Assembly: GCA_963839615.1 (NCBI GenBank)
Contig: CAWIVY010000010.1
Coordinates: 372,001 to 436,000 of the forward strand
DNA length: 64,000 nucleotides
Direction of reading: 5' to 3'
Source: DASQMT01 sp963839615
GTDB taxonomy: Bacteria > Actinomycetota > Thermoleophilia > Solirubrobacterales > Solirubrobacteraceae
Within the stretch, counting starts at the first letter, position 1. Each line of letters starts with the position of its first letter. Positions 8,107-18,362 of the stretch are shown piece after piece. Under the pieces are notes generated by a model that saw nothing but the letters and a program-made list of their open reading frames with translations, did no database searches and had not been told where the DNA came from. A program made the translations under genes and the position numbers.

Positions 8107-10270
8107 CTACTTGATGAAGAGGATCTCCGAGTACTTCGGCAGCGGCCAGAGCGAGTCGGGCACCACGCGCTCGAGCTTGTCGGCGATGTCGCGCACGGCG
8201 CTCATCGCCGGCACGACGGTGTGCTGGACGTAGCGCGCGGCATCGAGCGGGTCGCCGTCCTCCGGGTGGCTCGTGTTGGCCGACTCGAGCGCTGCGATCC
8301 GCTCGACGAACGCGTCGAGCAGCCCCGCGACCTCGCGCCGGATCGCCTCGATGCCCTTCGACGAGCCGGCCACGCCGAGCTCGCCGAGGTAGCGGATCGC
8401 CGCGGGCAGGAGCATCGTCTTGGCCATCGAGAACGTGGTCTCCGCCTCGATGTTGAGCTTCGCGACGTACTGCTCGACGAAGACCTCGTAGCGCGCGTCG
8501 AGCTCGCGCTCGGACAGCACGTTGTACGCGCCCATCACCTCGACCGCGCTCTCCGACACGAGCGCCGGCAGGGCATCCGGCGTCTGGGGCAGGTTCGCCA
8601 GCCCGCGCTGCTCGGCCTCGGCGTGCCAGTCCCCGGAGTAGTTGTCGCCGTTGAACACGATCCGCTTGTGCGCGGCGTAGCCCTCCTTCACGACCGCGAG
8701 CACCGCCTCGGCGAGCTCGGCGCCGCTCTCGAGCTGGACCTCCAGCGCGTCGGACATCGCGTCGACGGCCTGCGCGGCGATCGTGTTGAGCACCGTGTTC
8801 GGGAGCCCGCATGACATCGACGAGCCGAGCGCCCGGAACTCGAACTTGTTGCCCGTGAAGGCGAACGGCGACGTGCGGTTGCGATCGCCGCCGTGCATCG
8901 GCAGGTGCGGCAGCACGCTGGCGCCGAGCTTGAGGTAGCTCGACGGCGTGGCCGCGTCGCCCGAGCCGCTCTCGATCGCGTCGTAGACCTTCTGCAGCTC
9001 GGCGCCGAGGAAGATCGAGATGATCGCCGGCGGCGCCTCGTTCGCGCCCAGCCGGTGGTCCTGGCCGGGGGAGGCGATCGAGGCGCGCAACAGCTCCTGG
9101 TGCGTATCGACGGCAGCGAGCACCGCCGTGCAGAAGAACAGGAACTGGAGGTTCTCGTGCGGCGTGTCGCCCGGCTCGAGCAGGTTGACGCCCGTGTCGG
9201 TCCCGAACGACCAGTTGTTGTGCTTGCCCGAGCCGTTGACGCCCGCGAACGGCTTCTCGTGCAGCAGGCACGTCAGCTGGTAGCGGCGCGCCACGTTCTG
9301 CAGCAGCTGCATGCAGAGCTGCTGGTGATCGGACCCCACGTTGGAGTTCTCGAACACCGGCGCGACCTCGTACTGGCCCGGCGCGACCTCGTTGTGACGC
9401 GTCTTGATCGGGATCCCGAGCTTGGCCATCTCGCGCTCGGCGTCGAGCATGAAGGCCAGCACGCGCTCGGGGATCGAGCCGAAGTAGTGGTCGTCGAGCT
9501 CGTGGCCCTTGGGCGGCTTGGCGCCGAACAGCGTGCGCCCGGTGGTGACCAGGTCGGGGCGCTCGAAGTAGAAGTTCTCGTCGATCAGGAAGTACTCCTG
9601 CTCCGGCCCGATCGTCGTGAAGACGCGCGCGGCGTCCTCGTTCCCGAGCAGCCGCAGCGCGCGCAGCGCCGAGCGGGAGAGCGCGTCCATCGAGCGCAGC
9701 AGCGGGATCTTGTGGTCCAGCGCCTCGCCGGTCCAGGACGCGAACGCGGTCGGGATGCAGAGCAGCGCGCCGTTCGGGTTCTCGAGGATGAACGCCGGCG
9801 ACGACGGGTCCCACGCGGTGTAGCCGCGCGCCTCGAACGTCGCCCGGATGCCGCCGGTCGGGAACGAGGACGCGTCCGGCTCGCCCTGGATCAGCTCCTT
9901 GCCCTTGAACTCCGCGAGCGCGTTGCCGTCGCCGGTCGGGTTGTAGAAGGAGTCGTGCTTCTCGGCCGTCGACCCGGTGAGCGGCTGGAACCAGTGCGTG
10001 AAGTGCGTACATCCGCGCTCCATCGCCCATTCCTTCATCGCCGATGCGACGTCGTCGGCGAGCGCCGGAGCCAAGGGGCAGTCCGCTGTCCAGCGTCTCC
10101 TGCAGGCGCTTGTACGCGTCAGGCGAGAGGCGCTGGCGCTGGACCGCGGGCGAGAACACGTTCGCGCCGAACTCGTACGCGCCGGCCTGGGTCAGGTCGG
10201 ACTGCCCCATGGCGCCGCCGTTGGGGCTCCACTGTGCGGCAGAGACGTTGGTCATCCGGGTGCGGGGCAT
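8107..10270 (-). CDS. glnN: Type III glutamine synthetase (GlnN), one +1 frameshift near the N-terminus
   Basis: GSIII makes glutamine from glutamate, ammonia and ATP. The length (2,164 nt, about 721 codons plus one base) fits the 700-730 residue family and is far longer than GSI. Signature segments are SSFPTGGIRATFEARGYTAWDPSSPAF, GPEQEYFLID, the ligand region KTRHNEVAPGQYEVAPVFE, and KHNNWSFGTDTG. The N-terminal 65 residues (from ATG 10270 behind GAGGAGG, MPRTRMTNVSAAQW to LQETLDSGLPLG) are one frame off from the rest; the shift is near 10075. All catalytic blocks are in one frame afterwards. It is divergent from a P-II gene, which fits nitrogen control of both. Confidence 0.93.
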
Positions 10271-10483
10271 TACGTCGCGAGTCCTCCTCGAATTCGTGGC
10301 GAGCGCTGCTCAGCGTAGTTATGACCCGCCGCGATCGTGTTGTCCGTGTGTCGAATATCCGGACAGGAGATCTTTGGCCAGGTGGACAAAGACTCGTCGC
10401 CGCCGCGGCACCCAACCTGTCTGGCGATGGCGATGGGACATAGTTCAACGCCGCACCGCCACCAGAACGGAGGTCCTCAGCTC
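10271..10483. promoter_or_regulatory. Divergent control region between glnN and the P-II gene
   Basis: A 213-bp gap holding the promoters of both nitrogen genes. Ribosome-binding sites lie at both ends (GAGGAGG for glnN, GGAGG at 10469-10473 for P-II). A dyad TGTCCG (10341-10346) with CGGACA (10360-10365) lies near the middle and is a candidate site for a nitrogen regulator. No consensus site for GlnR or AmtR was recognised with confidence. Confidence 0.4.
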
Positions 10484-10861
10484 ATGAAGAAGGTCGAAGC
10501 GTTCATACGGCACGAGGCATTCGAGCCGATCCGGACGGACTTGCTCACGCTCGGCTTCCCCTCGCTCTCGATCATGGAGGTGAAGGGCTCCGGGCGGCAG
10601 AAGGGCATCACCGAGCGATACCGCGGGGCGGAGCTGACGAACTACCTGCGCCCGAAGGTCAAGATCGAGTGCGTCGTCGCGACCGGCGACGTCCAGACGG
10701 TGGTCGACACGATCCTCAAGCACGCCCGCACGGGCTCGATCGGCGACGGCAAGGTCTTCGTGCTGCCGGTCGACGAGGCCTACCGGATCCGCACCGGCGA
10801 GTCCGGCGAGGAGACGCTCCAGGCGCATCCCGGCGCCGCCGAGGCCGAGCAGGTCGCCTAG
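10484..10861 (+). CDS. glnB: P-II family nitrogen regulatory protein without Tyr51
   Basis: Trimeric P-II signal protein of 125 residues that senses ATP/ADP and 2-oxoglutarate and controls nitrogen enzymes by protein contact. The start MKKVEAFIR follows GGAGG. Family blocks are present: VKGSGRQKGITERYRGAE, PKVKIECVV and TGSIGDGKVFVLPVDEAYRIRTGE. Tyr46 of the T-loop is kept, but the modification tyrosine at position 51 is leucine (RYRGAEL where E. coli has RYRGAEY), so uridylylation or adenylylation there is impossible. The C-terminal tail is longer than usual. Next to glnN and a PucR gene, it probably regulates the type III synthetase by binding alone (inference). Confidence 0.92.
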   Translation: MKKVEAFIRHEAFEPIRTDLLTLGFPSLSIMEVKGSGRQKGITERYRGAELTNYLRPKVKIECVVATGDVQTVVDTILKHARTGSIGDGKVFVLPVDEAYRIRTGESGEETLQAHPGAAEAEQVA

Positions 10862-10868
10862 GGCGCCG

Positions 10869-12090
10869 ATGGCCGGCGCCCAGCCGATCGAGCCCGCCGG
10901 GGCCCCGCTCGTCGAGCGGCTGCGGGCCGTCCACCTCGAGATGCTGGACGCGGTGCTGGGGGGCGACGGCCTCGCGCGCGTGGCTCAGCTCGCGGCCGAG
11001 GCGGCCGGCGCCGCGGTCGCGATAGTCGTGCCGCGGCTGGGCGCCGCGGCGGCCTCGCGCGGTGCGCCCGTCGATCTCGCCGCGCTGCGGCGCTACGTCG
11101 GCGACCGTGCCCGCGAGCGGCCCGCGACGGTCCCGCCGGGCGTGCTCGCCGAGGTCCCGATCGTGTCCGGCGACGAGGCGATCGGGAGCGTCCTGATGCT
11201 CGGCGATCCGGGCACGCCGGTCTCGCCGGAGGCGACCGAGTTCCTCCACCTCGCCGCGGTCGCCTCGCTCACCGAGGTCGCGGTCGAGGAGGCCAAGGAC
11301 GAGGTCGAGCAGAACCTGCGCGGCTCCTTCCTCGAGGAGCTGCGCGCGAAGGCCGCCGCGCTCGAGGCGCCCGAGGTGCTGCGCCGCGCGGCGCGCCTGG
11401 GTTGCGACCTCTCGCGCGGCGCCGTCGCGCTGTGCGCCGAGCTCGACGACCGACCGCCCGCGCCACGTGGTCGCGACGATCGCGGGCGAGCACGCGGGCG
11501 CGCTGGCGCAGCACATGGAGCTGCCCGGCGGCGTCCCGCGCGTGTACGCGCTGCTGCCGGCCGGCGAGGGCGCGGCGCCCGAGGCGACGCTCGAGGCGGC
11601 GCGCCGGCTCGCGACGCGGCTGCAGCGCCACGGCACCGTCGGCGTGTCGAGCTTCTACTCCGACCCGGCCGAGCTCGGCCGCGCGATCCAGGAGGCCGAG
11701 CTGGTGCTCGACGTGCTGCGGCGCTCCGAGGGGCTCGGCGGGGTGCCGATGCAGGACATCGGCACCGGCACCTACCGGCTGCTGTTCCGCGTGCTCGCCT
11801 CGCATCCCGAGGAGGTGCGCTCGTTCTTCGAGGACACCGTCGCGCCGATCGTCGCCTACGACGACCAGTACGCCACCGACCTCGTGGGCACGCTCGAGTC
11901 CTACCTGGAGCAGAACTGCAACATGAACGCGACCGCGGCCGCGATCTACGCGCACCGCCACACCGTCGCCTACCGCCTGGAGCGGGTCAAGGAGCTGAGC
12001 GGCCTGGACCCGATGCAGTCCGAGGACCGCGAGCGGCTCGGGCTCGGCCTCAAGGCTTACCGCATCATCGCGCCGCGCCTGCCACGCTGA
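10869..12090 (+). CDS. PucR-family transcriptional regulator, one +1 frameshift
   Basis: DNA-binding regulator with the PucR-type C-terminal helix-turn-helix: LESYLEQNCNMNATAAAIY then HRHTVAYRLERVKELSGLDP near the end. The N-terminal half reads MAGAQPIEPAGAPLVERL through a GAF-like segment to CAELDDRP. The frame changes near 11455, after which HVVATIAGEHAGAL continues to the stop. Total length 1,222 nt is 3n+1, so one extra base (or two missing) explains it. PucR-type proteins control purine, amino-acid or nitrogen-source genes. It starts 7 bp after the P-II stop, in the same operon, so a role in nitrogen control is likely. Confidence 0.85.
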
Positions 12091-12134
12091 GCGTGGCACC
12101 GCGCCAAGCCGTCGCGCCTCCAGCCTGTGCGCGG

Positions 12135-13852
12135 ATGAGAGTGCGGCCATCGCGCCGCCGCGAGCGGTCGCGCACGGCTCGCCGCTGTTCGCCCTGCGCC
12201 GCTGCACCGCGCCGGCGCCGTCGAGACCGGCGTCAACGAGACCCTCGGCCAGACCGTCCCGACGGCGCGGAAGGCCGCGCGAGCTCGGCGCCGACTGGGT
12301 GCGCCTGTGGGGACCTGGGAGGCCGTGCGAGCCCGCGTCCGGGCACGTATGACCAGCGCGCTGCATCGACGGAGCTGAACGCCGCCGACGCCGCGCTGCG
12401 AAGGCGCGCGGGATCAGGGTGCTGATGGTCGTCCACCGCGCGCCGGCGTGGGCGTCGGGCGGGCAGGCCGCGGCATCGCCCGCCGCGCGATCCCGCGAGG
12501 TTCGGCGCGTTCATGGGCGGCATCGCCGGACGGGTCCCGGCGTGGACGCATGGGAGCTGTGGAACGAGCCAGACGAGTCCGAGTTCTTCGCCGGCGGCCC
12601 GCAACCGGCCGCGCTACGCCGCGATGGTAAAGTCGGCCTATCCGGCCATCAAGGCGGTCGCAGCCGAACGACATCGTCGTCACCGGCGCCACCGCGGCAA
12701 CAACATCGACTTCATCGAGGCGCTCTACGGGCACGGCCTCAGGGCTACTTCGATGCGGTCGGCGTGCACACGGACACCGCCTGCCTGGTCAACGGCCCCG
12801 ACTTCCACTACCGCGACGAGCAGGGCAAGATCGGCCGCTACACGTTCACCGGCTACCGCGAGGTCCACTCGGTGATGGCGCGCCACGGCGACGGCGACAA
12901 GCCGATCTGGATGACCGAGCTCGGCTGGAACACGCAGTCGACCCCGCCCGGCTCCTGCAACACGGGCATGTGGGCCGGCCAGAAGCCGCTCGGCGTGACC
13001 GAGGACCAGCAGGCCGAGTTCCTCGCGCAGGCCTACCGCTGCCTCGCCGCCGACCCTACGTCGACGTGGCGCTCTGGTTCGGCCTCCAGGACATCCCCGG
13101 CTCGAAGTACGCGCGCGGGCTACGGCCTGTTCCGCGCGAATCGCTCGGCCAAGCCGTCGGCAGCCGCCTTCAAGGCGCTCGCCCACGGCATCTCGCCGCA
13201 ACCGTGCGGCGGCGTGATCGACACGACCGGGCCCGAAATCGTGATCGCGAAGCCGACCGACGGCGCCAAGTTCGTCGAGATGTTCCCGCTCGACGCGAAG
13301 GCAGTCGAGGGTCCCGGCGGGGTCGGCGTGCAGAAGATCGAGATCTACGCCGACGGCAAGTTCTCCCGCTCCGACGGCGACGGACACGCGCAGATGGAGT
13401 TCTTCTGGCCCTCGCGCGAGTGGAAGAACGGCAGCACGCACACGATCACCTTCAAGGCCTGGGACGAGGCCGACAACACGACCTCGAAGACGATCACCGT
13501 CACGAAGGTCAAGCGGCTGCCCAAGGCGCACACCTCGGCCGCGCTCGGGTTCGAGCAGCTCGACGCGACCACGGTCAAGGTGACGGGACGGGTGACCTCG
13601 AGGAAGGCGCACGCCGCCGCGAAGCTGCGCGGCAGGGCGTTCATGGTCTTCCAGAAGCAGGTCACGAACTCGAAGGGCCGGCTCGTCTGGAAGACGATCC
13701 ATCGCGTCGCGGGCAGGGCGCGCAGGGTCATCACGGTCACGAGGAAGCTCAAGCCCGGCAGCTGGCGCGTCTACCTGAGATATCCGGGCCGCAAGGGCTT
13801 CAAGAAGTCCCGCTCGAAGCCCGTCAAGTTCCAGATCGCCGCGCCCGTCTAG
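12135..13852 (+). pseudogene. Clan-A glycoside hydrolase (GH5/GH39-like) with C-terminal Ig-like domain, multiple frameshifts
   Basis: Remnants of a secreted (beta/alpha)8 hydrolase are readable across shifting frames: ELGADWVRLW near 12290, RVLMVVHRAPAWASGG near 12420, the acid/base motif AWELWNEPDE near 12560, GYFDAVGVHTDTACL near 12750 and the nucleophile motif PIWMTELGWNTQ near 12910. From 12740 the frame is mostly stable, with a lapse around 13065-13115. The C-terminal 210 residues form an Ig-like segment (DTTGPEIVIAKPTDGAKF) followed by a lysine/arginine-rich beta domain ending in FQIAAPV. The start is uncertain because the first 300 bp contain several shifts. Its stop shares CTAG with the convergent gene. 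Confidence 0.65.
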
Positions 13853-15821
13853 GGCAGCGGCCGCGCGACGAGCGTCCACGTGACCCGCCCGCCGGCGGGC
13901 ACGGTGACGTAGCGCCGGTACCCGAGCAGGTCGAGCGCATTGGCCGACGCGTACGTGAGCCCGTACTCGAGCGTCGACGGAGTCTCGGACAGGCGCGAGG
14001 TCGCCGTCGGCGTGCTGAGAGCGCGCCCGAGCTCGGCGGCCGCGGTGAACTTCTGCGGGAGGAAGTCCTGGAAGCGCAGCACGCTGCCCGCGGGCGCCGG
14101 CGCGCTGATCCGGACGCCGCGCGCGGTCGGCTTGAAGCGGAACTCTGATCCCGCGCAGCGCCCAATGCCGCCCGGGATGCGATACCCGCCGTTCACGACG
14201 ACCTCGCCGCTCTGCGGATCGACGGCGAAGTCCGTGCCGCGGGGGAACGCGAGACCGTCCGGGGTGACGAGCGCCGGCCCGCCGCCGTCGAACGGACCAC
14301 CGGCGTCGGTCGGCCGCGGCGGCAGGACGTCGACCCAGCGCTTCCCGCGGCGGAACTTGAGCGCGAGCACGCCGAAGTCGTAACGGGGGTCCTGACGCCG
14401 GCGGGGCGGGCCGTGTGGACCGCGAACCAGACGGAGTCGCGGCGCACCACGGCCAGTGCGCGAGCGGTCCGGGTCCACGAACGAGCCGCCGCCGTCCAGC
14501 GGCAGCGGCAGCGGCTCGACGCTCTCCGCGCTCGCGGCCTCCTCACCGGCCCAGCCGAGGAACATCGCGCTGAGGCCGTTGAAGGACATCACGCGCGCGT
14601 AGTGCTCGAGGCCCTCGCCGGTCGGCGCCGCATTCCTGAATCGCGGGACGATCGCCAGCAGGCCGTCGTGGAAGCCGTGCAGCTTCTCGAGCCGCCTGAC
14701 GGCGCGGATCGCAAGCGTCGCGCAGATCCCGGCGCTGCGCGCGTGCGACTCCTGGAACATGCGCGCGCAGGACTCGCCCGCGTAGGCGGTGGCGGCGAGC
14801 GCCCAGGACTCGCCCTGCGCGCGGCCGATGAAGGCGACGTCGCCATCGGGGGCCATGTACGACGCCTGGGCCAGCATCGCGCGGCGGAACAGCTCGCGCG
14901 CCTCCGCCGGAGCGTCGTCGCCGAGCAACTGCAGGGCGCGCGCGAGCGCTGCGACCGACATCGCGTGGTAGGCGAGCGGGTACGTCGGCTGGTCGGAGAG
15001 GACCCCGAGCCCGCTGAGCGTGCCTTCGCGACCGCGCGCCTCCGCCTTGCGGCCGATCGAGCGCGGCAGGTCGCGCTCGAGGACCGCGAGCGCGCCGCGC
15101 CCGCGCACGCTCGGGATCTGCCAGTCGTGCGGCCGGCGACGCCGGCTCGAGACCCGTGTCGAGCAGGAGCAGCACGCCGGCGGCGTCGATGATCTTGTAG
15201 TTGCTCCAGCATCGTCGGCGAGGCGAAGCAGTCCTGCGCGTCCTCGCCCACGGATGAGTGCTCCCACGACCGCAGGTAGCGCCGCGGTTCCGCTGCTGCG
15301 CGCTTCCAGTCGGGGTCGTCTGCGAGGTTGCTGTCCGCCCAGCGGTAGGCCGACGCGATCGCGAACAGCTCGAGCGGGTTGCCGGGCCTGCCGTCGTCGA
15401 CCGCGCGGGCGGAGTTGACCGACAGCGCGCGCAGCCCGGCGCGCAGCAGCCTGCGGTTCTCCAGCCGGTCGCCCGTGCGGATCAGCGCCTCCGCCAGCAT
15501 CGCCGGGCCGTAGCCGTGCCCGGCGCCGCCGGTGATCGGGTCCACGAACAGGCCGAGCTCGGAACGGCGGTCGACCCAGGGAGCGGCGATCCGCCCGGCG
15601 AGCCGCGACATCCGCTCGCCCGCCTTCTCCTGCAGCTCGGACTTCGACCCGCCCACCGCGAGGCTCGTGATCGACGAGCCCTTCGACACCGCGACGGCGA
15701 TCACTACCGCGACGCCGATCAGTACCGCGCCCGCGACGGCGCGACGACGCGCGACGGCGCTCACACCGTGTCGCCGCAGGCGCTCTCCCAGGAACTCGGC
15801 GACGCCGGCGAACAGCGCCAT
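13849..15821 (-). CDS. Membrane-anchored toroid-type protein, possibly polysaccharide lyase-like; frameshifted
   Basis: The N-terminus (MALFAGVAEFLGERL) is followed by one transmembrane helix (AVAGAVLIGVAVVIAVAVS, about residues 30-50) and then an extracytoplasmic region of some 600 residues. The first 400 are helical repeats (GPAMLAEALIRTGDRLENRRLL, ELFAIASAYRWADSN, YPLAYHAMSVAALARAL) like an alpha/alpha toroid; the last 200 are beta-rich (DFAVDPQSGEVVVNGGYRIPG, VTVPAGGRVTWTLV). This resembles heparinase/alginate-lyase layouts, but I cannot point to a catalytic residue. Frame changes occur near 15190, 15130 and 14395-14460. It lies opposite the glycoside hydrolase and beside a lipoprotein, so a role with extracellular glycans is inferred. 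Confidence 0.6.
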
Positions 15822-15955
15822 GACGTTGCCGGCGGCGCGAGCGGCCCGCGACCGGCGGCGGGAATCGGGTGCGCGCCTCACTCGGCGTTCCAGGATAGGT
15901 CGCGGCTCGGCGACCCTGACCGGCGCGTGGGGAGGGCGCGAACCGCCCTTCAGGC

Positions 15956-16565
15956 TCAGCGGCCGGCTTCCTCGCCGCGGATGACGTTGCCCTCGCCGTC
16001 GACGCGCGCGGGCACCGGGTCGTCGGCGATCGTCACCGCGAACTTGCCCCTCGTGCGGCCGCCCGCGAGCTTGACGTCTCCCTCGAGCGCGGGCGCGAGC
16101 CGCCAGCGGACGGTGTAGCGCCCGGCCTTGAGCGCGGTGAGCTTCCACTCGACGGTGCGCGTCTGGTCCTTGCCGAGCGGGCCGACCGCCCAGGTGTTCG
16201 TGTAGGCGGACTCGCCCCCGGCGGGCCCCTCGTCGACGATCCACACCGGCTGCCCGGTGTTCGGCGAGCGCGGGGTTGTCGGCGTTCTGGGCGAACGAGG
16301 CAGGCGCCTGGCCCTTCTCGCCCGGGTCCGTCTCGACGGTCACGGCGAGGTTGGGCACGGCGCGATCGCCGCGGTTGGCGACCTCGAGCTTGAGCGTGGT
16401 CGCCTCGGCGATCCGCTGCTTCGCCGGGAACGAGGCGTCGGTGACCTCGACGTCGAACTCACCGGACGGCGCGTTCGCATCCTGGCGTTCCTGGCCGCAA
16501 CCGGCGCCTGCGAGCGCCAGGGCGGAAACGACGAGCGCCGCGACGCATCCGCGCGAATTCCCCAT
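15956..16565 (-). CDS. Predicted lipoprotein with Ig-like/DUF11-type beta domain, one +1 frameshift
   Basis: The signal sequence MGNSRGCVAALVVSALALAG ends in AGAGCGQE, a loose lipobox. An in-frame ATG lies 15 nt upstream at 16580. The mature part is a beta-sandwich with FDVEVTDASFPAKQRI, TTLKLEVANRGDRAVPNLAVTVE and, after a shift near 16255, PVWIVDEGPAGGESAYTNTW and AGRYTVRWRLAPALEG. The layout is that of an extracellular domain comparing new with old tension in secreted proteins (conserved-repeat type), function unknown. It is upstream of the toroid gene on the same strand. Length 610 nt is 3n+1. Confidence 0.65.
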
Positions 16566-16717
16566 TCCGGCGGCGACCATACCAGCGCCAACGCAGCCGC
16601 GAGCAGGATCTGGCGATACGGGCGCGCGGCTACGCCATCCGTCGAGCAGACCCGCAAGTTTCGCCGCTGGTTCCCGTTTGCGGGTATAGAACGGCGTCCG
16701 TAGTCTGTCGGCCGAGG

Positions 16718-16740
16718 GTTGCGCCGACAAACGGCGCAAC
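16718..16740. promoter_or_regulatory. Perfect inverted repeat upstream of the mce operon
   Basis: GTTGCGCCG and CGGCGCAAC form a perfect 9-bp dyad with a 5-nt centre, 16 bp before the TTG start of the first mce-operon gene. It lies between a GGGTATAGA segment (16683-16691, possible -10) and the ribosome-binding site, so it could be an operator for the operon's repressor or a 5' UTR hairpin. Confidence 0.5.
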
Positions 16741-16756
16741 GCAGAGGGGAGCGAAG

Positions 16757-17563
16757 TTGGTACGAGGCGTCGCCGATAGGGCATTCCTGCCGGCAAAGGG
16801 CCTGCTGGAGGAAGTGGGCGACATGATGATCCTCACCGGGAAGACCATCGTGTCGGCCATCAAGCCGCCGTACCCGTACGGCGGCGAGTTCGTCTCCCAG
16901 TTCCTCTTCGCGCTCAAGCTCTGCTGGTTCCCGCTCGTCGTCTCGACGGTCGCGTTCGGCTACGCGGCGCCGGGGCTGCAGGCGGCGAACTTCCTCGTGC
17001 TGTTCGGCGCGCTCGACCGCCTCGGCGGCTTCTTCGTGCTCGCCTCGATCCGCGAGTTCGCCCCGTTCGTGACCGCGATCGTGCTGGCGGGCGTCGCCGG
17101 CACGGCGATCACCGCCGACCTCGGCGCGCGCAAGATCCGCGAGGAGCTCGACGCCCTGCAGGTGCTCGGCGTCGACCCGGTGAAGAACCTCGTCGTCCCG
17201 CGCTTCCTGGCGCTGATGCTCGTGACCGGGCTGTTCGACATCTACGCGATCCTCTTCGGCGTCTTCGGCGGCATCGTCACGACGATCGTCTACGACCAGC
17301 CGCTCGGCCCCTTCCGCGCGACGTTCCTCACCAACGCCTCCGTCGTGGACCTCTGGGGGTCGGTCCTGAAGTGCACCCTGTTCGGCGCGATCATCGCGAT
17401 CGTCTGCTGTTACAAGGGCATGACGGCGACCGGCGGAGCCGCGGGCGTGGGGCGCGCCGTCAACCAGGCAGTCGTGATCGCGATCATGGGCGTGTTCTCG
17501 TTCAACTACGTGTTCACGCAGACGCTGCTGGCCACCCACCCCGAGATCCTCAACCTCAAATGA
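16757..17563 (+). CDS. MlaE/YrbE-family permease of the Mce lipid transporter (YrbEA-like)
   Basis: Integral membrane permease of 268 residues, one of two that form the channel of an Mce-type ABC importer for lipids or sterols. Several transmembrane segments are visible (FALKLCWFPLVVSTVAFGYA, EFAPFVTAIVLAGVAGTAI, LFGVFGGIVTTIVYD) and the MlaE signature GTAITADLGARKIREELDALQVLGVDPV. The TTG at 16757 is taken as start, 5-12 nt after GAGGGGAG; an ATG-containing start further in would remove the amphipathic N-terminus. The stop overlaps the next ATG (ATGA). It is the first gene of a long operon. Confidence 0.93.
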   Translation: MVRGVADRAFLPAKGLLEEVGDMMILTGKTIVSAIKPPYPYGGEFVSQFLFALKLCWFPLVVSTVAFGYAAPGLQAANFLVLFGALDRLGGFFVLASIREFAPFVTAIVLAGVAGTAITADLGARKIREELDALQVLGVDPVKNLVVPRFLALMLVTGLFDIYAILFGVFGGIVTTIVYDQPLGPFRATFLTNASVVDLWGSVLKCTLFGAIIAIVCCYKGMTATGGAAGVGRAVNQAVVIAIMGVFSFNYVFTQTLLATHPEILNLK

Positions 17564-18357
17564 GCGGCTGGCTCGCAGTCCCGCGCGAATGGGTCGCGTC
17601 GTTCGGCGACATCGTCAAGTTCTGCATGCGCGTCGTCGGCGAGGTCTTCGGCCTCAAGGTCTTCCGCTTCTTCGGCGAGGCGCTGCGCCAGGCGGGGCTG
17701 CTGATCCTCTCCTCGACGCTCGTCATCTGGGGCCTGATCTTCATCATCGGCCTCCAGTGCGGGATCGAGGGCGCGTACTTCAACCGCGCCGTCGGCTCGC
17801 CCGCCTACGCCGGCGTGTTCGCCGCCTGGTGCGACCTGCGCGAGCTGGTGCCGTACGCGTTCGGCTACATGATGGCCGCCAAGGTCGGCACGGGCATCGT
17901 CGCCGAGATCGGCTCGATGCGGATCTCCGACGAGGTCGACGCGCTCGAGGTCATGGGCATCTCCTCGATCACGTTCCTCTGCGCGACGCGCCTGCTCGCC
18001 GCCTGGCTCGTGCTGCCGTTCGTCTACCTCGCGGGGATCGGGGCCGGCTTCTTCGCCTCGTACCTGGCGGTGGTCGAGCAGATAGGCGAGGTGTCCTCGG
18101 GCGGGTTCTTCCTGATCTTCTGGATGTTCCAGAACCCACCGGACCTGCTCTTCAGCCTGATCAAGGCGATGGCGATGGCGACGGTGATCGTGCTGGTCGG
18201 CTGTTACTACGGCTACAACGCGTCCGGCGGCCCGGTCGGCGTGGGTACGGCGACGGCGAAGTCGATGGTGCTGAACATCGTGCTCGTGCACCTGATCGGC
18301 ATGCTTGGCACCCAGATCTTCTGGGGTGCGAATCCGCGAGCCCCGATCGGAGGCTGA
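17560..18357 (+). CDS. MlaE/YrbE-family permease of the Mce lipid transporter (YrbEB-like)
   Basis: Second permease subunit, 265 residues, paired with the gene before it. Hallmark text: AAKVGTGIVAEIGSMRISDEVDALEVMGI, with the conserved EIGSMRIxxEVDALEVMGI of the family. Transmembrane segments include GLLILSSTLVIWGLIFIIG, LAAWLVLPFVYLAGIGAGFF and ATVIVLVGCYYGYNASGG. Start ATG overlaps the stop of the first permease. The two YrbE proteins together with Mkl and the Mce subunits are expected to make one envelope complex. Confidence 0.93.
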   Translation: MSGWLAVPREWVASFGDIVKFCMRVVGEVFGLKVFRFFGEALRQAGLLILSSTLVIWGLIFIIGLQCGIEGAYFNRAVGSPAYAGVFAAWCDLRELVPYAFGYMMAAKVGTGIVAEIGSMRISDEVDALEVMGISSITFLCATRLLAAWLVLPFVYLAGIGAGFFASYLAVVEQIGEVSSGGFFLIFWMFQNPPDLLFSLIKAMAMATVIVLVGCYYGYNASGGPVGVGTATAKSMVLNIVLVHLIGMLGTQIFWGANPRAPIGG

Positions 18358-18362
18358 CGACA

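Noticed and set aside
13849..13852. CTAG shared by convergent stops (also 57416-57419) as a special signal
   Set aside because: A palindromic CTAG naturally gives TAG on both strands; it is economical packing and needs no other explanation.
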